Below, piece by piece: positions 10,064-20,089 of a stretch of 36,007 bases of DNA. This DNA comes from Daldinia sp. FL1419 (taxonomy: Eukaryota > Ascomycota > Sordariomycetes > Xylariales > Hypoxylaceae). The notes beneath the pieces were generated by a model. It had not been told where the DNA came from, did not search any database, and saw only the letters and a list, made by a program, of their open reading frames with translations. The stretch's first letter is position 1, and each line of letters starts with the position of its first letter. The stretch spans positions 1-36,007 of the forward strand of contig MU623575.1 in assembly GCA_025201765.1 (NCBI GenBank), read 5' to 3'. A program made the translations under genes and the position numbers.

Positions 10064-10157
10064 TTAATAAATAATTAATAATAATTGATAAAAACTGATA
10101 AGAGCTGATAAGAGTTGATAAGGGGTAAAAAAACATATTAAAAAATTTAAAGTTTAA
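10064..10157 (+). repeat. Repeat S, right half with GATAAG repeats
   Basis: Continuation of S after Hel-3: tandem TTGATAAG/CTGATAAG units (10080-10125) and an A-rich end. It matches 14786-14880 in order. Confidence 0.6.
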
Positions 10158-11440
10158 AAAAACATTTATAATTGGGTATATCCTTTTCATTAATAAGAAT
10201 TTAAACTGATTAGATAAGAAACAATTTATTTATATTAAATTTAAACTCTAATAACTCCTATAAGATATACCCTACAATTCATCATACAAATCTCTATGAA
10301 AAAACTAATGATCGGGTATATCCTAACTTAAGTTGATTAAATAAGAAAATAACTTATAAAAGCTTATTTATATTAAACATAAACTCTAATAGCTCCTACA
10401 GGATATGCCTTAACCCTACACTTTTATCATACAAATCTTTATAGAAAAACTGATTGAAAGCATCCTAACTTGAACTAATCAAATAGGTAAACAACTTCTA
10501 AGGGCCTATACATTAAATATAAGCTCTAATTAAACAAAAGCTCAAATTAAATAAGAACTCTAATTGAATAAAAACTCCTGCAATTTTATCATACAAAACT
10601 TTATAAAAAACTAATAATTCTATATTTAAAAACTTAAATTGATTAAATAGAAAATAATTTTTAAAGGTTTATTTACATTAAATAAGAACTCTAATAACTC
10701 CTATAAAATATGCCCTACATTTTATTATATAAATCTCTATGGAAAAACTAATGATTCTATACTTAAGAACCGGAACTGATCAAATAAGAAAATAACTTCT
10801 GAAGGTTTATTTATATTGAATATAAGTTCTAATTGAATAAAAGCTCCTGTAGAACATGCCTTGCAATTTTATCATACAAACTTTTATAAAAAAATTAATG
10901 ATTCTATATTTGAAAACTTAAACTGATCAAATCGGAAAACAACTTCTAGAAGTTTATTTATATTGAATATAAACTCTAATTAAACAGGAGTTCTTGTAGG
11001 ATATGCCCTAATCCTATACTTTTATTGTATAAATCTCTATAGAAAAATTAACAATTCTATCTTTAAGAAATTAAGTTAATTAAATTGGAAAACAATTTCT
11101 GAAAATTTATTTATTTAAATAGAAATTCTAATAAAATAGGAACTTTAATCACTCCTACAGGATATGTCCTACACTTCATCGTATAAATCTCTATAAAAAA
11201 ATTAATAATTCTATATTTGAGAACTGGAATTGATCAAATAGGAAAACAACTTCTAAAGGCTTATTTATATTAAGTATGAACTTTAATAGCTCCTGCAGGA
11301 TATACCCTAACCCTACATTTTTATTATATAAAGTTCTATAATTTTAAAAACTAATAATTCTAAATTTAAGAACTTGAATTAATCAGATAAAAAAACAATT
11401 CTTAAAGGTTTATTTACATATTAAAAAGCCTGTAGAAGGG
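10158..11440 (+). repeat. Block II tandem array of Hel-2 (about 140-160-bp units)
   Basis: Diverged tandem units, each with a core like TGCAGGATATGCCCT followed by a segment like TCTCTATAGAAAAACTAATG and a stretch ending in CTCTAAT. The cores fall near 10263, 10401, 10705, 10852, 11001, 11161 and 11299, so the period is about 140-160 bp with one or two irregular units. The same array recurs in Hel-1 and Hel-0. No coding capacity is seen. Confidence 0.75.
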
Positions 11441-11663
11441 TTAGATTGGTAGATTTTATTCTGGCCTTATTACCCCAATTCATTATTATAAAAAGAATTA
11501 ATAATTTTATACTTAAGAACTTAAACTAATCAGATAAGAAAATAACTTTTGAAAACTTATTTATATATCAAAAAGCTTGTGGAAACATTAGAAGGATTAG
11601 CTCCATAGAGGCTAATAAGGTCTTACAATTTCAATTACATAATTATATTACAACCCTTTGTAA

Positions 11664-11674
11664 CCCCCCCCCCC
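11664..11674. repeat. Homopolymer C11
   Basis: Run of 11 C in the conserved 3' region of Hel-2. The equivalent place in Hel-1 (14497-14510) and Hel-0 (26421-26428) holds shorter, interrupted C runs, so its length varies between copies. Confidence 0.75.
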
Positions 11675-11952
11675 TTTTAAAAGAAAAAAAAACTTATGTA
11701 ATTGGGGTGACTCAATTATAAAAATAATTAAAAAACAAATTTAATTAAAAATATAAGAATAATTTTATAAATATATTATTCCAATTTATTATAATTTAAG
11801 TGTATTGGAATAATAAATATAATAATAATTATATTATTTTAATTTAATAATTTATTTTAATTTAAAAATTATATTTAATTTAAAAATTATATTTATTATT
11901 AAATATTTAATTAATAATTATAGAACAAAAATGATTGGTCCTAAAAATAAAG

Positions 11953-11985
11953 CTGGTTGCAAAGCGACCAGCCCCAAAAAACTAG
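11953..11985 (+). other. Helitron-type 3' terminus of Hel-2
   Basis: Stem-loop CTGGTTGCAAAGCGACCAG (8-bp stem, one G-T pair, loop AAA), spacer CCCCAAAAAA, CTAG, then T11986. This is the best-preserved of the four termini. Confidence 0.8.
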
Positions 11986-12265
11986 TTAGAAATATATACA
12001 AATTATTTCAAAAAATTACAAATTTAATTAAATTTTAAATAAAATTAATTATTAATATTTTTAAATAATTTTTAAATTAATATAATAAATTAAAGTAATT
12101 TTGAATTTTAATGTATCTTGTCCGTGCACCTGTGGTTTCCCCGTGGCGTACAGCTTTTTCAATTGAATAGGAGCTTATATTAATAAAATCCCCTTATAAA
12201 TTGTTTAATTAAGGTATTAAATAGGAACTTTAATTACTATTTAATAGGAGTTTTAATTACTATTT

Positions 12266-12385
12266 GTGAGATGGACCCACATGACTTAGTCATGTGGCTC
12301 CAGGATTCATTCTCTAAGAGAGTTTAGTGTTTGTAAAAAAAAAAAAACTTAGCTTTTAATATATCATCCTTTTGCAATTCAACAT
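12266..12385 (+). mobile_element. Short unclassified insertion with perfect hairpin and A13 run
   Basis: About 120 bp interrupting Hel-1. It holds a perfect stem of 9 bp (CCACATGAC and GTCATGTGG around TTA, 12277-12297), a smaller CTCT/AGAG hairpin, and 13 A at 12335-12347. The flanks TATTT (12261-12265 and 12386-12390) look like a target duplication, perhaps extended to 7 bp (ACTATTT/ATTATTT). Its bases show no RIP damage. A SINE-like or processed small-RNA origin is possible, but the A run is not at the end, so I leave it unclassified. Confidence 0.55.
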
Positions 12386-12429
12386 TATTTAATAGGAGTT
12401 CTAATTGAATTAAAGTTCTAATTTATAAG

Positions 12430-13250
12430 AATTTTAATAATTAAATATAAAATAATTATATCTTAAAAAAGGTAAATATTAAAATAATTAAATAAAAGAT
12501 TAATAGAAATAATTATTAATAATGGTAACTGATATTTAAGAAGTAGAATAAATAATATATTTAATAAAAGAAAAAAATTATAAATTATAGTAAAAAATTA
12601 TATGAAAGGTAATATTTGAAGAGTTTGATTTAATTAGATAAGAATAAACACTTAGGGGCTTATATATTAAACAAAAGCTCCAATTTAAGGTTAATACTAT
12701 TAAATAAAAGCTTTAATTAAATAAGAACTCTAATAGTTACTTAAATCTAAAATAATTATATCCTCATGAAAATATTCAAATAATCAAATAAAAGGCTAAT
12801 TAATAAAGGTAATTATTAACACTTAAAAAATAAAATAAATAATATATTCAACTGGAGATAAGGTTATAAACTATCATAAAAAACTATATAAAAGATAATA
12901 CTTAAAAAACTTAATCTAATCAAGCAAAAATTAATTCTTAAAAACCTATATATTAAATAAAAACTCTAATTCGGGATTCATATTAGTTTTTACAGGATAT
13001 GCCCTGCACTTCAACTACCCCATAATTAATTATATCCTAAAAAGGGTAGGTATTAGAATGATTAAATAAAATATTAATAAATAAGGGTAATTACTAGCGC
13101 TCAACAGATAAAATAAACGATATATTCAATAAGAAACTAAAAAATCGTAAATTATTGTAAGAAACTACAAAAAAAACTAAATAAATTAATATTAAAAAAC
13201 TTAACCTAATCAAACAAGAAAAGTAACTTTTAAAGGCCTATATATTAAAC
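12430..13250 (+). repeat. Block I tandem repeats of Hel-1 (about 290-305-bp units)
   Basis: Units are marked by an AATTATATCCT-type motif followed by GG-TATT-AAA-TAATTAAATAAAAG, at about 12430, 12735 and 13022. The same units fill the 5' halves of the other Helitron-type copies. Confidence 0.65.
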
Positions 13251-13254
13251 ATAA

Positions 13255-14280
13255 ACTCTAATAACTCCTACAGGATATATATTAACCCTACACTTTTATC
13301 GTACAAATCTCTATAGAAAAACTGATGATTTTATACTTGAAAGCCTGAACTAATCAAATAAATAAACAACTTCTAAAAACCTATACATTAAACATAAGCT
13401 CTAATTAAACAAAAACTCCTACAAGACATACCCTACAATTTTATCATACAAAGCTCTATAAAAAAACTAATACTTAGGTACATCCTAACTTAAACTAATC
13501 AAATAAGAAAATAACTTCTAAAGAACTCTAATAACTTTTGCAAAATATACCCTAACCCTACACTTCTATTATACCAATTTCTATAATTTTAAAAATTAAC
13601 AATTCTATATTTAAGAACTTAAACAAATCAAACAGGGAAACAACTTTTAGAAATTTATTTAAATTAAACATAAGCTTTAATTAAACAAAAATTCCTGCAA
13701 AATATGACCTGCAATTTTATCCCACAAAACTCTATGAAAAACTAACAATTTTATACTTAAAAACTTGAACTAATCAAATAAAAAAACAACATCTAAAAGC
13801 CTATACATTAAACATAAACTCTAATTAAACAAAAGCTCTAATTAAACAAAAACTCTTACAGGACATACCCTACAATTTTATCATACAAAATTAACAATTC
13901 TATTCTTAAGAACTTAAACTAATCAAATAAGAAAACAACTTTTAAAGGCCTATTTATATTAAATATAAACTCTAATTAAACAAAAACTCTAATAACTCCT
14001 ACAAAATATACCCTGCAATTTTATCGTACAAATCTCTATCAAAAATTAACAATTCTATACTTAAGAACTTAAATTAATTAAATAAAATTTAACATTTAAA
14101 AACCTATATATCAAACATAAACTCTAATTAAATAAAAATTCCTGCAAAATATACCTTACAATTTTATCGTATAAAACTCTATAAAAAACTAACAATTTTA
14201 TACTTAAGAATTTAAATTAATCAAACAGGAAAACAACTTTTAAAAGCTTATTTACATATCAAAAAGCTTGTAAAAAGGTT
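13255..14280 (+). repeat. Block II tandem array of Hel-1
   Basis: Same units as at 10158-11440, with GATATACCCT- or GACATACCCT-type cores repeated at roughly 140-170 bp. It is followed, as in Hel-2 and Hel-0, by a conserved GCGGGCTTTGTCCTGGCCC-like segment (14287-14310). Confidence 0.7.
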
Positions 14281-14657
14281 AGATTAGCGGGCTTTGTCCT
14301 GGCCCTATCACTCCAACTCATTATTATTAAAAAATTAATAATTCTATATTTGAGAACTTAAACTGATCAAATAAGAAAACAACTCTTGAAGGCTTATTTA
14401 CATATTAAAAAACCTGTAGAAACCTTAGAAAAATTAATTCTATAAAAACTAATAAAATCTTACAATTTCAATTACGTAATTATATTATAACCCTTTATAA
14501 ACCCCGCCCCTTAAAAAAAACCTTATATAATTAAGGTAACTCAATTATAAAAATAATTAAAAAAGAAATTTAATTAAAAATATAAAAATAATTTTATTTA
14601 TTAATAAGTATTAAATTAATAATTATAAAATAAGATTAATTGGTTTTGATAGTTAAA

Positions 14658-14690
14658 TTGGTTGCGAAGCAACCAGTACAAAGAAACTAG
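14658..14690 (+). other. Helitron-type 3' terminus of Hel-1
   Basis: Hairpin TTGGTTGCGAAGCAACCAG, 10-nt spacer, CTAG, T. Stem changes relative to Hel-2 keep base pairing (GCGACC/GGTTGC versus GCAACC/GGTTGC). Confidence 0.75.
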
Positions 14691-14727
14691 TATATATTAT
14701 ATTAAATAAAAAAAAATTTACATATTT

Positions 14728-14880
14728 ATCCAGGATGAAGTCCAGTGTATTATACTAAAACTTTCCAATAGATTACTATGTGAAATTGATAAGAAATTGA
14801 TAATAATTGATAAGAGCTAATAAGAGCTGATAAAAACTAATAAAAGTTGATGGGGGATAAAAAGTATACTAAAAAATTAA
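14728..14880 (+). repeat. Repeat S, uninterrupted copy
   Basis: The intact S: TATCCAGGATGAAGTCCAGT start, GATTACTATG centre, then TTGATAAG/CTGATAAG tandem units and an A-rich end. It serves as the empty site for Hel-3 (between 14785 and 14786) and for MITE-2 (at the TA of GATTACTATG, 14776-14777). It is followed by Helitron-type sequence (Hel-0). Confidence 0.65.
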
Positions 14881-14948
14881 AAAATTAAAAAAACATTGAA
14901 CAGGAACTCTAATAGCTCCTGCAGGATATGCCCTATACTTCAACTAAC

Positions 14949-15100
14949 TGTCACACAATACACAGGGAAAAATTATGATTAAAGAATTCAAATTGTTATT
15001 CTTATTGTTAGAATTCTAGGATAGAGCGGTGAGGCTTTTTATGGAATTGTTGCAAGGGAGAGAATTTTTCCACGCTATTTTTAGGCTTACTAATCCAACA
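14949..15100 (-). repeat. Copia LTR, inverted (minus) copy, little mutated
   Basis: On the minus strand it starts TGTTGGATTAGTAAGCC and ends GTATTGTGTGACA, the TG...CA form usual for LTRs; TGTTGGA is a common Copia/Ty1 start. Just before it on the minus strand is a G7 polypurine tract (complement of 15103-15109), marking it as a 3' LTR. Confidence 0.8.
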
Positions 15101-18100
15101 CACCCCCCCAAATGAAGCCAACAGGCGAATCTGGAGCGTATAACATCAAAAATGCGATCCTTTTACACCCCCAAGTTGGTGTATTCCTCTGATCATGCCT
15201 CCTCAATAGCTTCAAGGAGAAAGATAAAAATAACGGAATTAACCAGGAAAATGAAAATTAATTATTGAAATAAGTAATAACCTTGGAATCAAAAGCAATA
15301 TTTATAATAAATATTATGGATGCTATTTATAACATAAGTCATTATCTTTTAAAAAATTTAGTTATATTAATTAGATTTAAAAATTATAATATATGTTTTT
15401 AATTAAGTATTAAGGTTTGTCAATTACGAAAAAACTCTTTTAAAAGAATATATCATTGTTAAAAAGAATAAGATCCAAATATTAAATTATGGATATATTG
15501 ATATTAAAGTTAAATATGCCAATAATATTACAAAAATTAGGTTTTTAGATATAGTGTATTATTTAAATTTTGCCTATAACCTTATATTTTTATAAGTTCT
15601 TAGAAGGTAAGGGTATTGGTGGAATAACCACTAGGAATGTATTTATTTGAGGTTTTAAAATGGTGAAATTGTGATTAAACTTATTAATTATTTTAATTAA
15701 TTTGTATTTAAGGATATTTTTTTGAAATGTTTAAATTAATGTTTTATATATAACGTAATAAACTTAATTAGAAAAAATAAATATTAATAATAAATATATT
15801 TAAATAACATTTAAAATTAAGATATTTAGGCTTGTAAATATTGAAAAATCTTATTAAAATAAATATTAAAATCCAAATTAAAAAAATTAAAATAATTAAT
15901 TATAAAATATATGCTATTGTTAAGGTCAAATACCAAATAAGTTAAATATTTAGATATATTAATAAAATTTTAAAAGTAAAATTAATTCTTAATTTTTATA
16001 ATATTAAGGAATTAAATAATGGTTTTATAAATTTATTATTAATTATAAATTAATGGATTAAAATAATATTTAATTATTATTTTATAAATTAAATAATAGT
16101 ATTAATTATTAAAACCTTAAAAAACCTTATTAATATTTTAAAAATTTAATATAATATTATTTTAAAAGTTTGGGAATTTAATTAAGAAATTATTAAAAGA
16201 AAGCTAATAGTTTGTGTATATCTAAAAAGTTTATATATGAAAATTAAATCTTTGGTAATTTATATATAAATTTAAAATGGTATTGGTAAATATTTGAAAA
16301 ATATAATTAAAGATAAAGTAAAAATTATAAGGGCATATTTAAAGTTACCTTATTTCTTATAATCCAAAATTTATAAAGTAATAATATATTTATATAATTA
16401 AATATTATAATATAAAGTAAATTAATAAATATTATATAATTAATTTTATATATATATTAATATAAATAATAATTTTATAATTTATAATTAAAAATTTTAA
16501 TAAAATTATTTTTGGATATATAATTATAAGGCTTATGCTATAATAACGATAATATTTAAAAAATTAAATAAATTAAAAAAACTTAATTCTAAAATATAAA
16601 TAAGTTTTTTAGTAGGTTATGTATCTATAAATATATATAAAATTTAAAGTTTATATATTAATAAAATAATGAAATTAAGGGATATTACATTTAAGGAAAA
16701 TGAGATCTTTAATAATAATTTTTAAAAATTATAAAATAAATTTAGAAATAAATTGGTGATTTATAAAATAAATTAATATAATAACTTATTAAAATTTGTT
16801 TAAAATTCTTAATTTAAAAAAAAATAAATATATATAATAACATTTAAATAAATCTTTTAAGGTAAATTAAAAATATAAATATATTAGGCATAATTAATAA
16901 ACTAATAGAACTAAGCGGGTTGCTGAATGAAAAGGAAAAAACCTTTATTGTAAGAATTAATTATTTTTATATAAAAATATATTTTTATTTATTATTTTTT
17001 TTAAATAATTTTCTATTAATAATTTTATTTATTATTTATATTAAGATGTTGGTAGTTTTTTATATTATTTTTAGTAATAAATATTATATGCTATAAAAAA
17101 TAATGTTTTATATTGGTTTTTTAATAGGTAGGATTGGTATGTATAAAAGATGTATAATTAATAAAATAAAAATATTAAAATTTATTTATTAATTTTTTTA
17201 ATATAATAAAAAAAATTTAAGTAATTTTATTTAAATGTTCTTGATAAAGATTAATGAATATGGGAAAATATATAGAAAAAATTTATTAGAACCTCTAAAA
17301 TAATATTTGAATATTTAAAATTATTTATTATATAAAATATTTTAAAAAATTAAATAAATCTATTTTAAAAATCATATTAATATATATATTTAGGAAATTA
17401 TATTATAATTAGATGATTAATGTAAGAATAAATAGGTATTTAGGTATATATAGGTTTATATTTATAAAATCAATAAATATGATTTTTTTAACGGTGTAAG
17501 ACATATTTAATAATAAAAGGAAATTAGTAAGTAATTAGTAATGAAGAAATCTATACCTTTATATTTATTAAAAAATCTTTTTAAATATTAATAATAATAA
17601 TAATTAAATATAATTTTAAATTTATATAATATAATGTAATAAATATATTTATAAATGTAAAATTTAAAAAAAATATGTTTATATATATATTTTAAAAATA
17701 CTAACAATTAAAAAAAATATTTTGTATTATTAAAGTACTTTATAATTTTTGAGAATTGCTTTTCTTTTGGTAATAGGAGTTCTTATAAATTTTGAAAGAA
17801 TTTGGCTTTATTTTAATATTTTAAAAATTATATATATTTATTAAAAATAAATTTTTTTTTTTATATATATGGATAATATTATTATAATATATTAGAAAAA
17901 AACTAAATTAAAGGTTAAATCAATTATTTCTAAATTTAAAAAATAATATAAATTAATTGGAAATAATAAATTATAATAATTTTTTAAAATTAAAATAATT
18001 TAAGATTAAATATAGTATTAAATTTAATTAAATTAATTTATTTATATTAATAAAATTATTAATTTAATAAGAGTAATTAAAAGAATCTTTAAAATATTTA

Positions 18101-18995
18101 TAATAAAAGAAGAATTATTACCTTATACAAGAGTAGCCTCACCTTAATCAATATAGTAATATTAATAAAAAATAGGTTTAATTTTATACGCTACAATAAT
18201 CATTTAACCTAATATTATATTTATTTATTTAAAGTTAACCTAATTCAATTTAAATTTAAATCCGAAACATTATATAATGATTAATTAAATTATATAATAT
18301 TTTTAATATACACAAGGATATACCCTAGAACTAGATAGAAATAACATTTTTAAAATTATTAGTAATATTTTATTTATTAATAATATAATTAATCAAAAAA
18401 ATTTACAAACATATATAATAAAATTATTTGGTAGAATAATTAGTAAACAAAATATAATTATTACCTTTATTATTAAAGTTGAATTATTTACCTTAATTTA
18501 AATTATAAAAAAAAGATTTTATATATTATAATTAATTAAAAACCTTAAAATTAAGTTTAAAAATTAAATTATACTTTTATTATATAATAATAAATAAATA
18601 ATTAAATTAATTATTAAAAATATTAAAAAATTTAAAATAAAGTTAAAATATATAAATATATATAATTATTAATTTAAATAAGAAATTTAAAAAGGTTATA
18701 TTAAAATTGATTACATTAATTTAGAAAATATGAATATAGATGGGCTTATAAAAATACTATTAAAAAAGAAATATATCCATTTTAAAAAATAGATAAATTT
18801 AATGGATATTTCAGATTATTTAAAAGTTAAAGTGTTCAAAAATATAGATAAGGTAATATAACAGAAGTAGGAAATGAATGAAAAAATTATTAAAAAAGTA
18901 TAATTAAAAGAATATATTAATTTGGAAATATAAAAAGATTATGTTTTTAATATTATATATTTCAGATTTACTTATCGACTTTATTTAAAAAAATA
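15101..18995 (+). pseudogene. RIP-destroyed Copia pol (integrase, reverse transcriptase) remains
   Basis: No long frame survives, but plus-strand fragments point to Copia order. At 16901-16951 one frame reads TNRTKRVAE-stop-KGKNLYC, where the stop TGA is the expected product of CGA (Arg) and the text resembles the AERxNRTL region at the end of the integrase core (weak). At 18367-18393 a frame reads ILFINNIIN; turning two AAT back to GAT gives the FVDD-type reverse transcriptase box. A polypurine tract remnant of seven A lies before 18996, where the left end has seven G. The first 115 bases or so (15101-15215) belong to the inverted end, not to the plus-strand coding part. About 3.7 kb is shorter than a usual Copia interior, so the 5' part (LTR, leader, perhaps part of gag) is missing. 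Confidence 0.6.
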
Positions 18996-19147
18996 TGTTA
19001 AATTAATAAATTTAAAAATAACATAGAAAAATTCTTTCCTTTACAATAATTCCATAAAAAGCCTTACTGCTTTATTCTAAAATTCTAATAATAAGAATAA
19101 TAATTTAAATTCTCCAATTATAATTTTTCCCTATGTATTATATAACA
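18996..19147 (+). repeat. Copia LTR, plus copy, heavily mutated
   Basis: Same length (152 bp) as the left LTR. It differs almost only by C/G to T/A changes: start TGTTAAATTAATAAATTT for TGTTGGATTAGTAAGCCT, end TATTATATAACA for TATTGTGTGACA. Confidence 0.8.
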
Positions 19148-19152
19148 TTAAC

Positions 19153-19315
19153 CCATATTAAGCCAAAGGCTATATAAGCCAGAAGATACAAGGTGATTAT
19201 ATCCTGAGGAAGGTATTAAAGTAATCAAGTAAGGGATCTAATAAAAATAATTACTTGCCAATAATGGCGCATATAAAGTTAAATAAACAATATATTCAAT
19301 AAAAAAACAAATTTA
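19153..19315 (+). mobile_element. Hel-0, piece between the Copia block and Hel-4
   Basis: Block I sequence of the Helitron family (GGTGATTATATCCTGAGGAA near 19192) that joins 14881-14948 on the left across the Copia block and 23850 on the right across Hel-4. Hel-0 as a whole is the host of both insertions. Confidence 0.6.
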
Positions 19316-20089
19316 TCTATATCTTTCTTATTTTATTAGTTGCGCTATAATCTTAACTGATCAATTAGTTCCTAGAGAAATCCCTTACACTTTTGAACGT
19401 TTTCAGCTATTATATAATAACCTCCTATTGGAAATATATGCAACTTATTTTAAAAAACCATAAATTCAATTATTTTTCAAATAATATCAATTATTAATAT
19501 TTTTACGTAGGTTTTGAATTAATATAATAAATTAAAGTGGTTTTGAATTTTGATGTACCCCATGCACGCGTCTGTAGCTTCTCTGTGATGTATAACTTTT
19601 TTAATTGAATAGGAGTTTATATTAGTAAAACCCCCTTGCAAATTGTTTAATTAGGGTATTGAATAAAAGCTCTAATTAGGAGCTCTAATTAGGAGCTTTA
19701 ATTGAATAGGAACTCTAATTGAATAGGAACTTTAATTAAACAGGAGTTCTAATAGTTCCTGGAGGATATACCCGTATTTCAATTATTTTATAACAAATTA
19801 TATCCTAATAATAGTAGGTATTAAAATAATTAAATAAAAGGTTAATAAAGGTGATTAATGGTAATGGTAATGTGTGTTTAAAAGGTTATATTTAATAAAA
19901 AAATTAAAAGTGTATATATTTGTATAAAGTTTTATAAAAATGACTCTTAAAGAACTTTAATAAGCTTAAGCTAATCAAATAAGAAAATAATTTTTAAAAA
20001 CTTATATTAAACAGGAGTTTTAATAGTTCTTATAGGATATACCTTACATTTCAACTAATCCATAACAATTAGAAATTATATAAACTCAA

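Larger units (their letters stand above)
5564..11985 (+). mobile_element. Hel-2: Helitron-type element nested in Hel-1
   Basis: It starts TCTATATCTTTCTTATTTC at 5564 (A before it) and ends with hairpin CTGGTTGCAAAGCGACCAG (11953-11971), 10-nt spacer CCCCAAAAAA, CTAG (11982-11985), then T. Subtracting Hel-3 and MITE-1 leaves about 3.5 kb, similar to Hel-4. Order of contents: 5' terminal segment (5564-5990), block I repeats (to about 7490), repeat S split by Hel-3, block II array (10158-11440), conserved 3' region. It has no coding frame. Helitrons insert between A and T without target duplication and end in a hairpin plus CTRR (family knowledge); all of this is seen here. Confidence 0.75.
5452..14690 (+). 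mobile_element. Hel-1: outer Helitron-type element, split by Hel-2
   Basis: Hel-1 consists of 5452-5563 and 11986-14690, about 2.8 kb once Hel-2 is removed. It starts with TCTATATC after an A (5451) and ends with a 19-nt hairpin (14658-14676), a 10-nt spacer, CTAG (14687-14690), then T. The break is exactly between A5563 and T11986; joining them restores the family sequence seen uninterrupted on the minus strand near 9950 and, in part, near 19430. Inside lie the block I repeats (about 12430-13250), a block II array (13255-14280), a short insertion (12266-12385) and a conserved 3' region of about 400 bp. There is no Rep/helicase gene, so it is non-autonomous. Confidence 0.75.
14949..19147 (+). 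mobile_element. Copia-type LTR retrotransposon with inverted LTRs, RIP-mutated
   Basis: A 4.2-kb block bounded by two 152-bp LTRs in opposite orientation (14949-15100 minus, 18996-19147 plus). CTAAC (14944-14948) and TTAAC (19148-19152) look like a 5-bp target duplication with one C-to-T change; the joined flanks restore the Helitron-type host sequence. Inside each LTR lies the same 3' internal sequence with a polypurine tract, so about 265 bp at each end are inverted copies. The rest is plus-strand pol remains. The left end is far less mutated than the right. See the separate entries for the LTRs and coding remains. Confidence 0.75.

Noticed and set aside
10158..11440. CRISPR-like array
   Set aside because: The units are diverged 140-160-bp tandem repeats without short constant repeats and unique spacers, in a eukaryotic context.
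12277..12297. tRNA gene or tRNA fragment
   Set aside because: The perfect hairpin does not extend to a cloverleaf, and no A or B box in the right spacing is visible.
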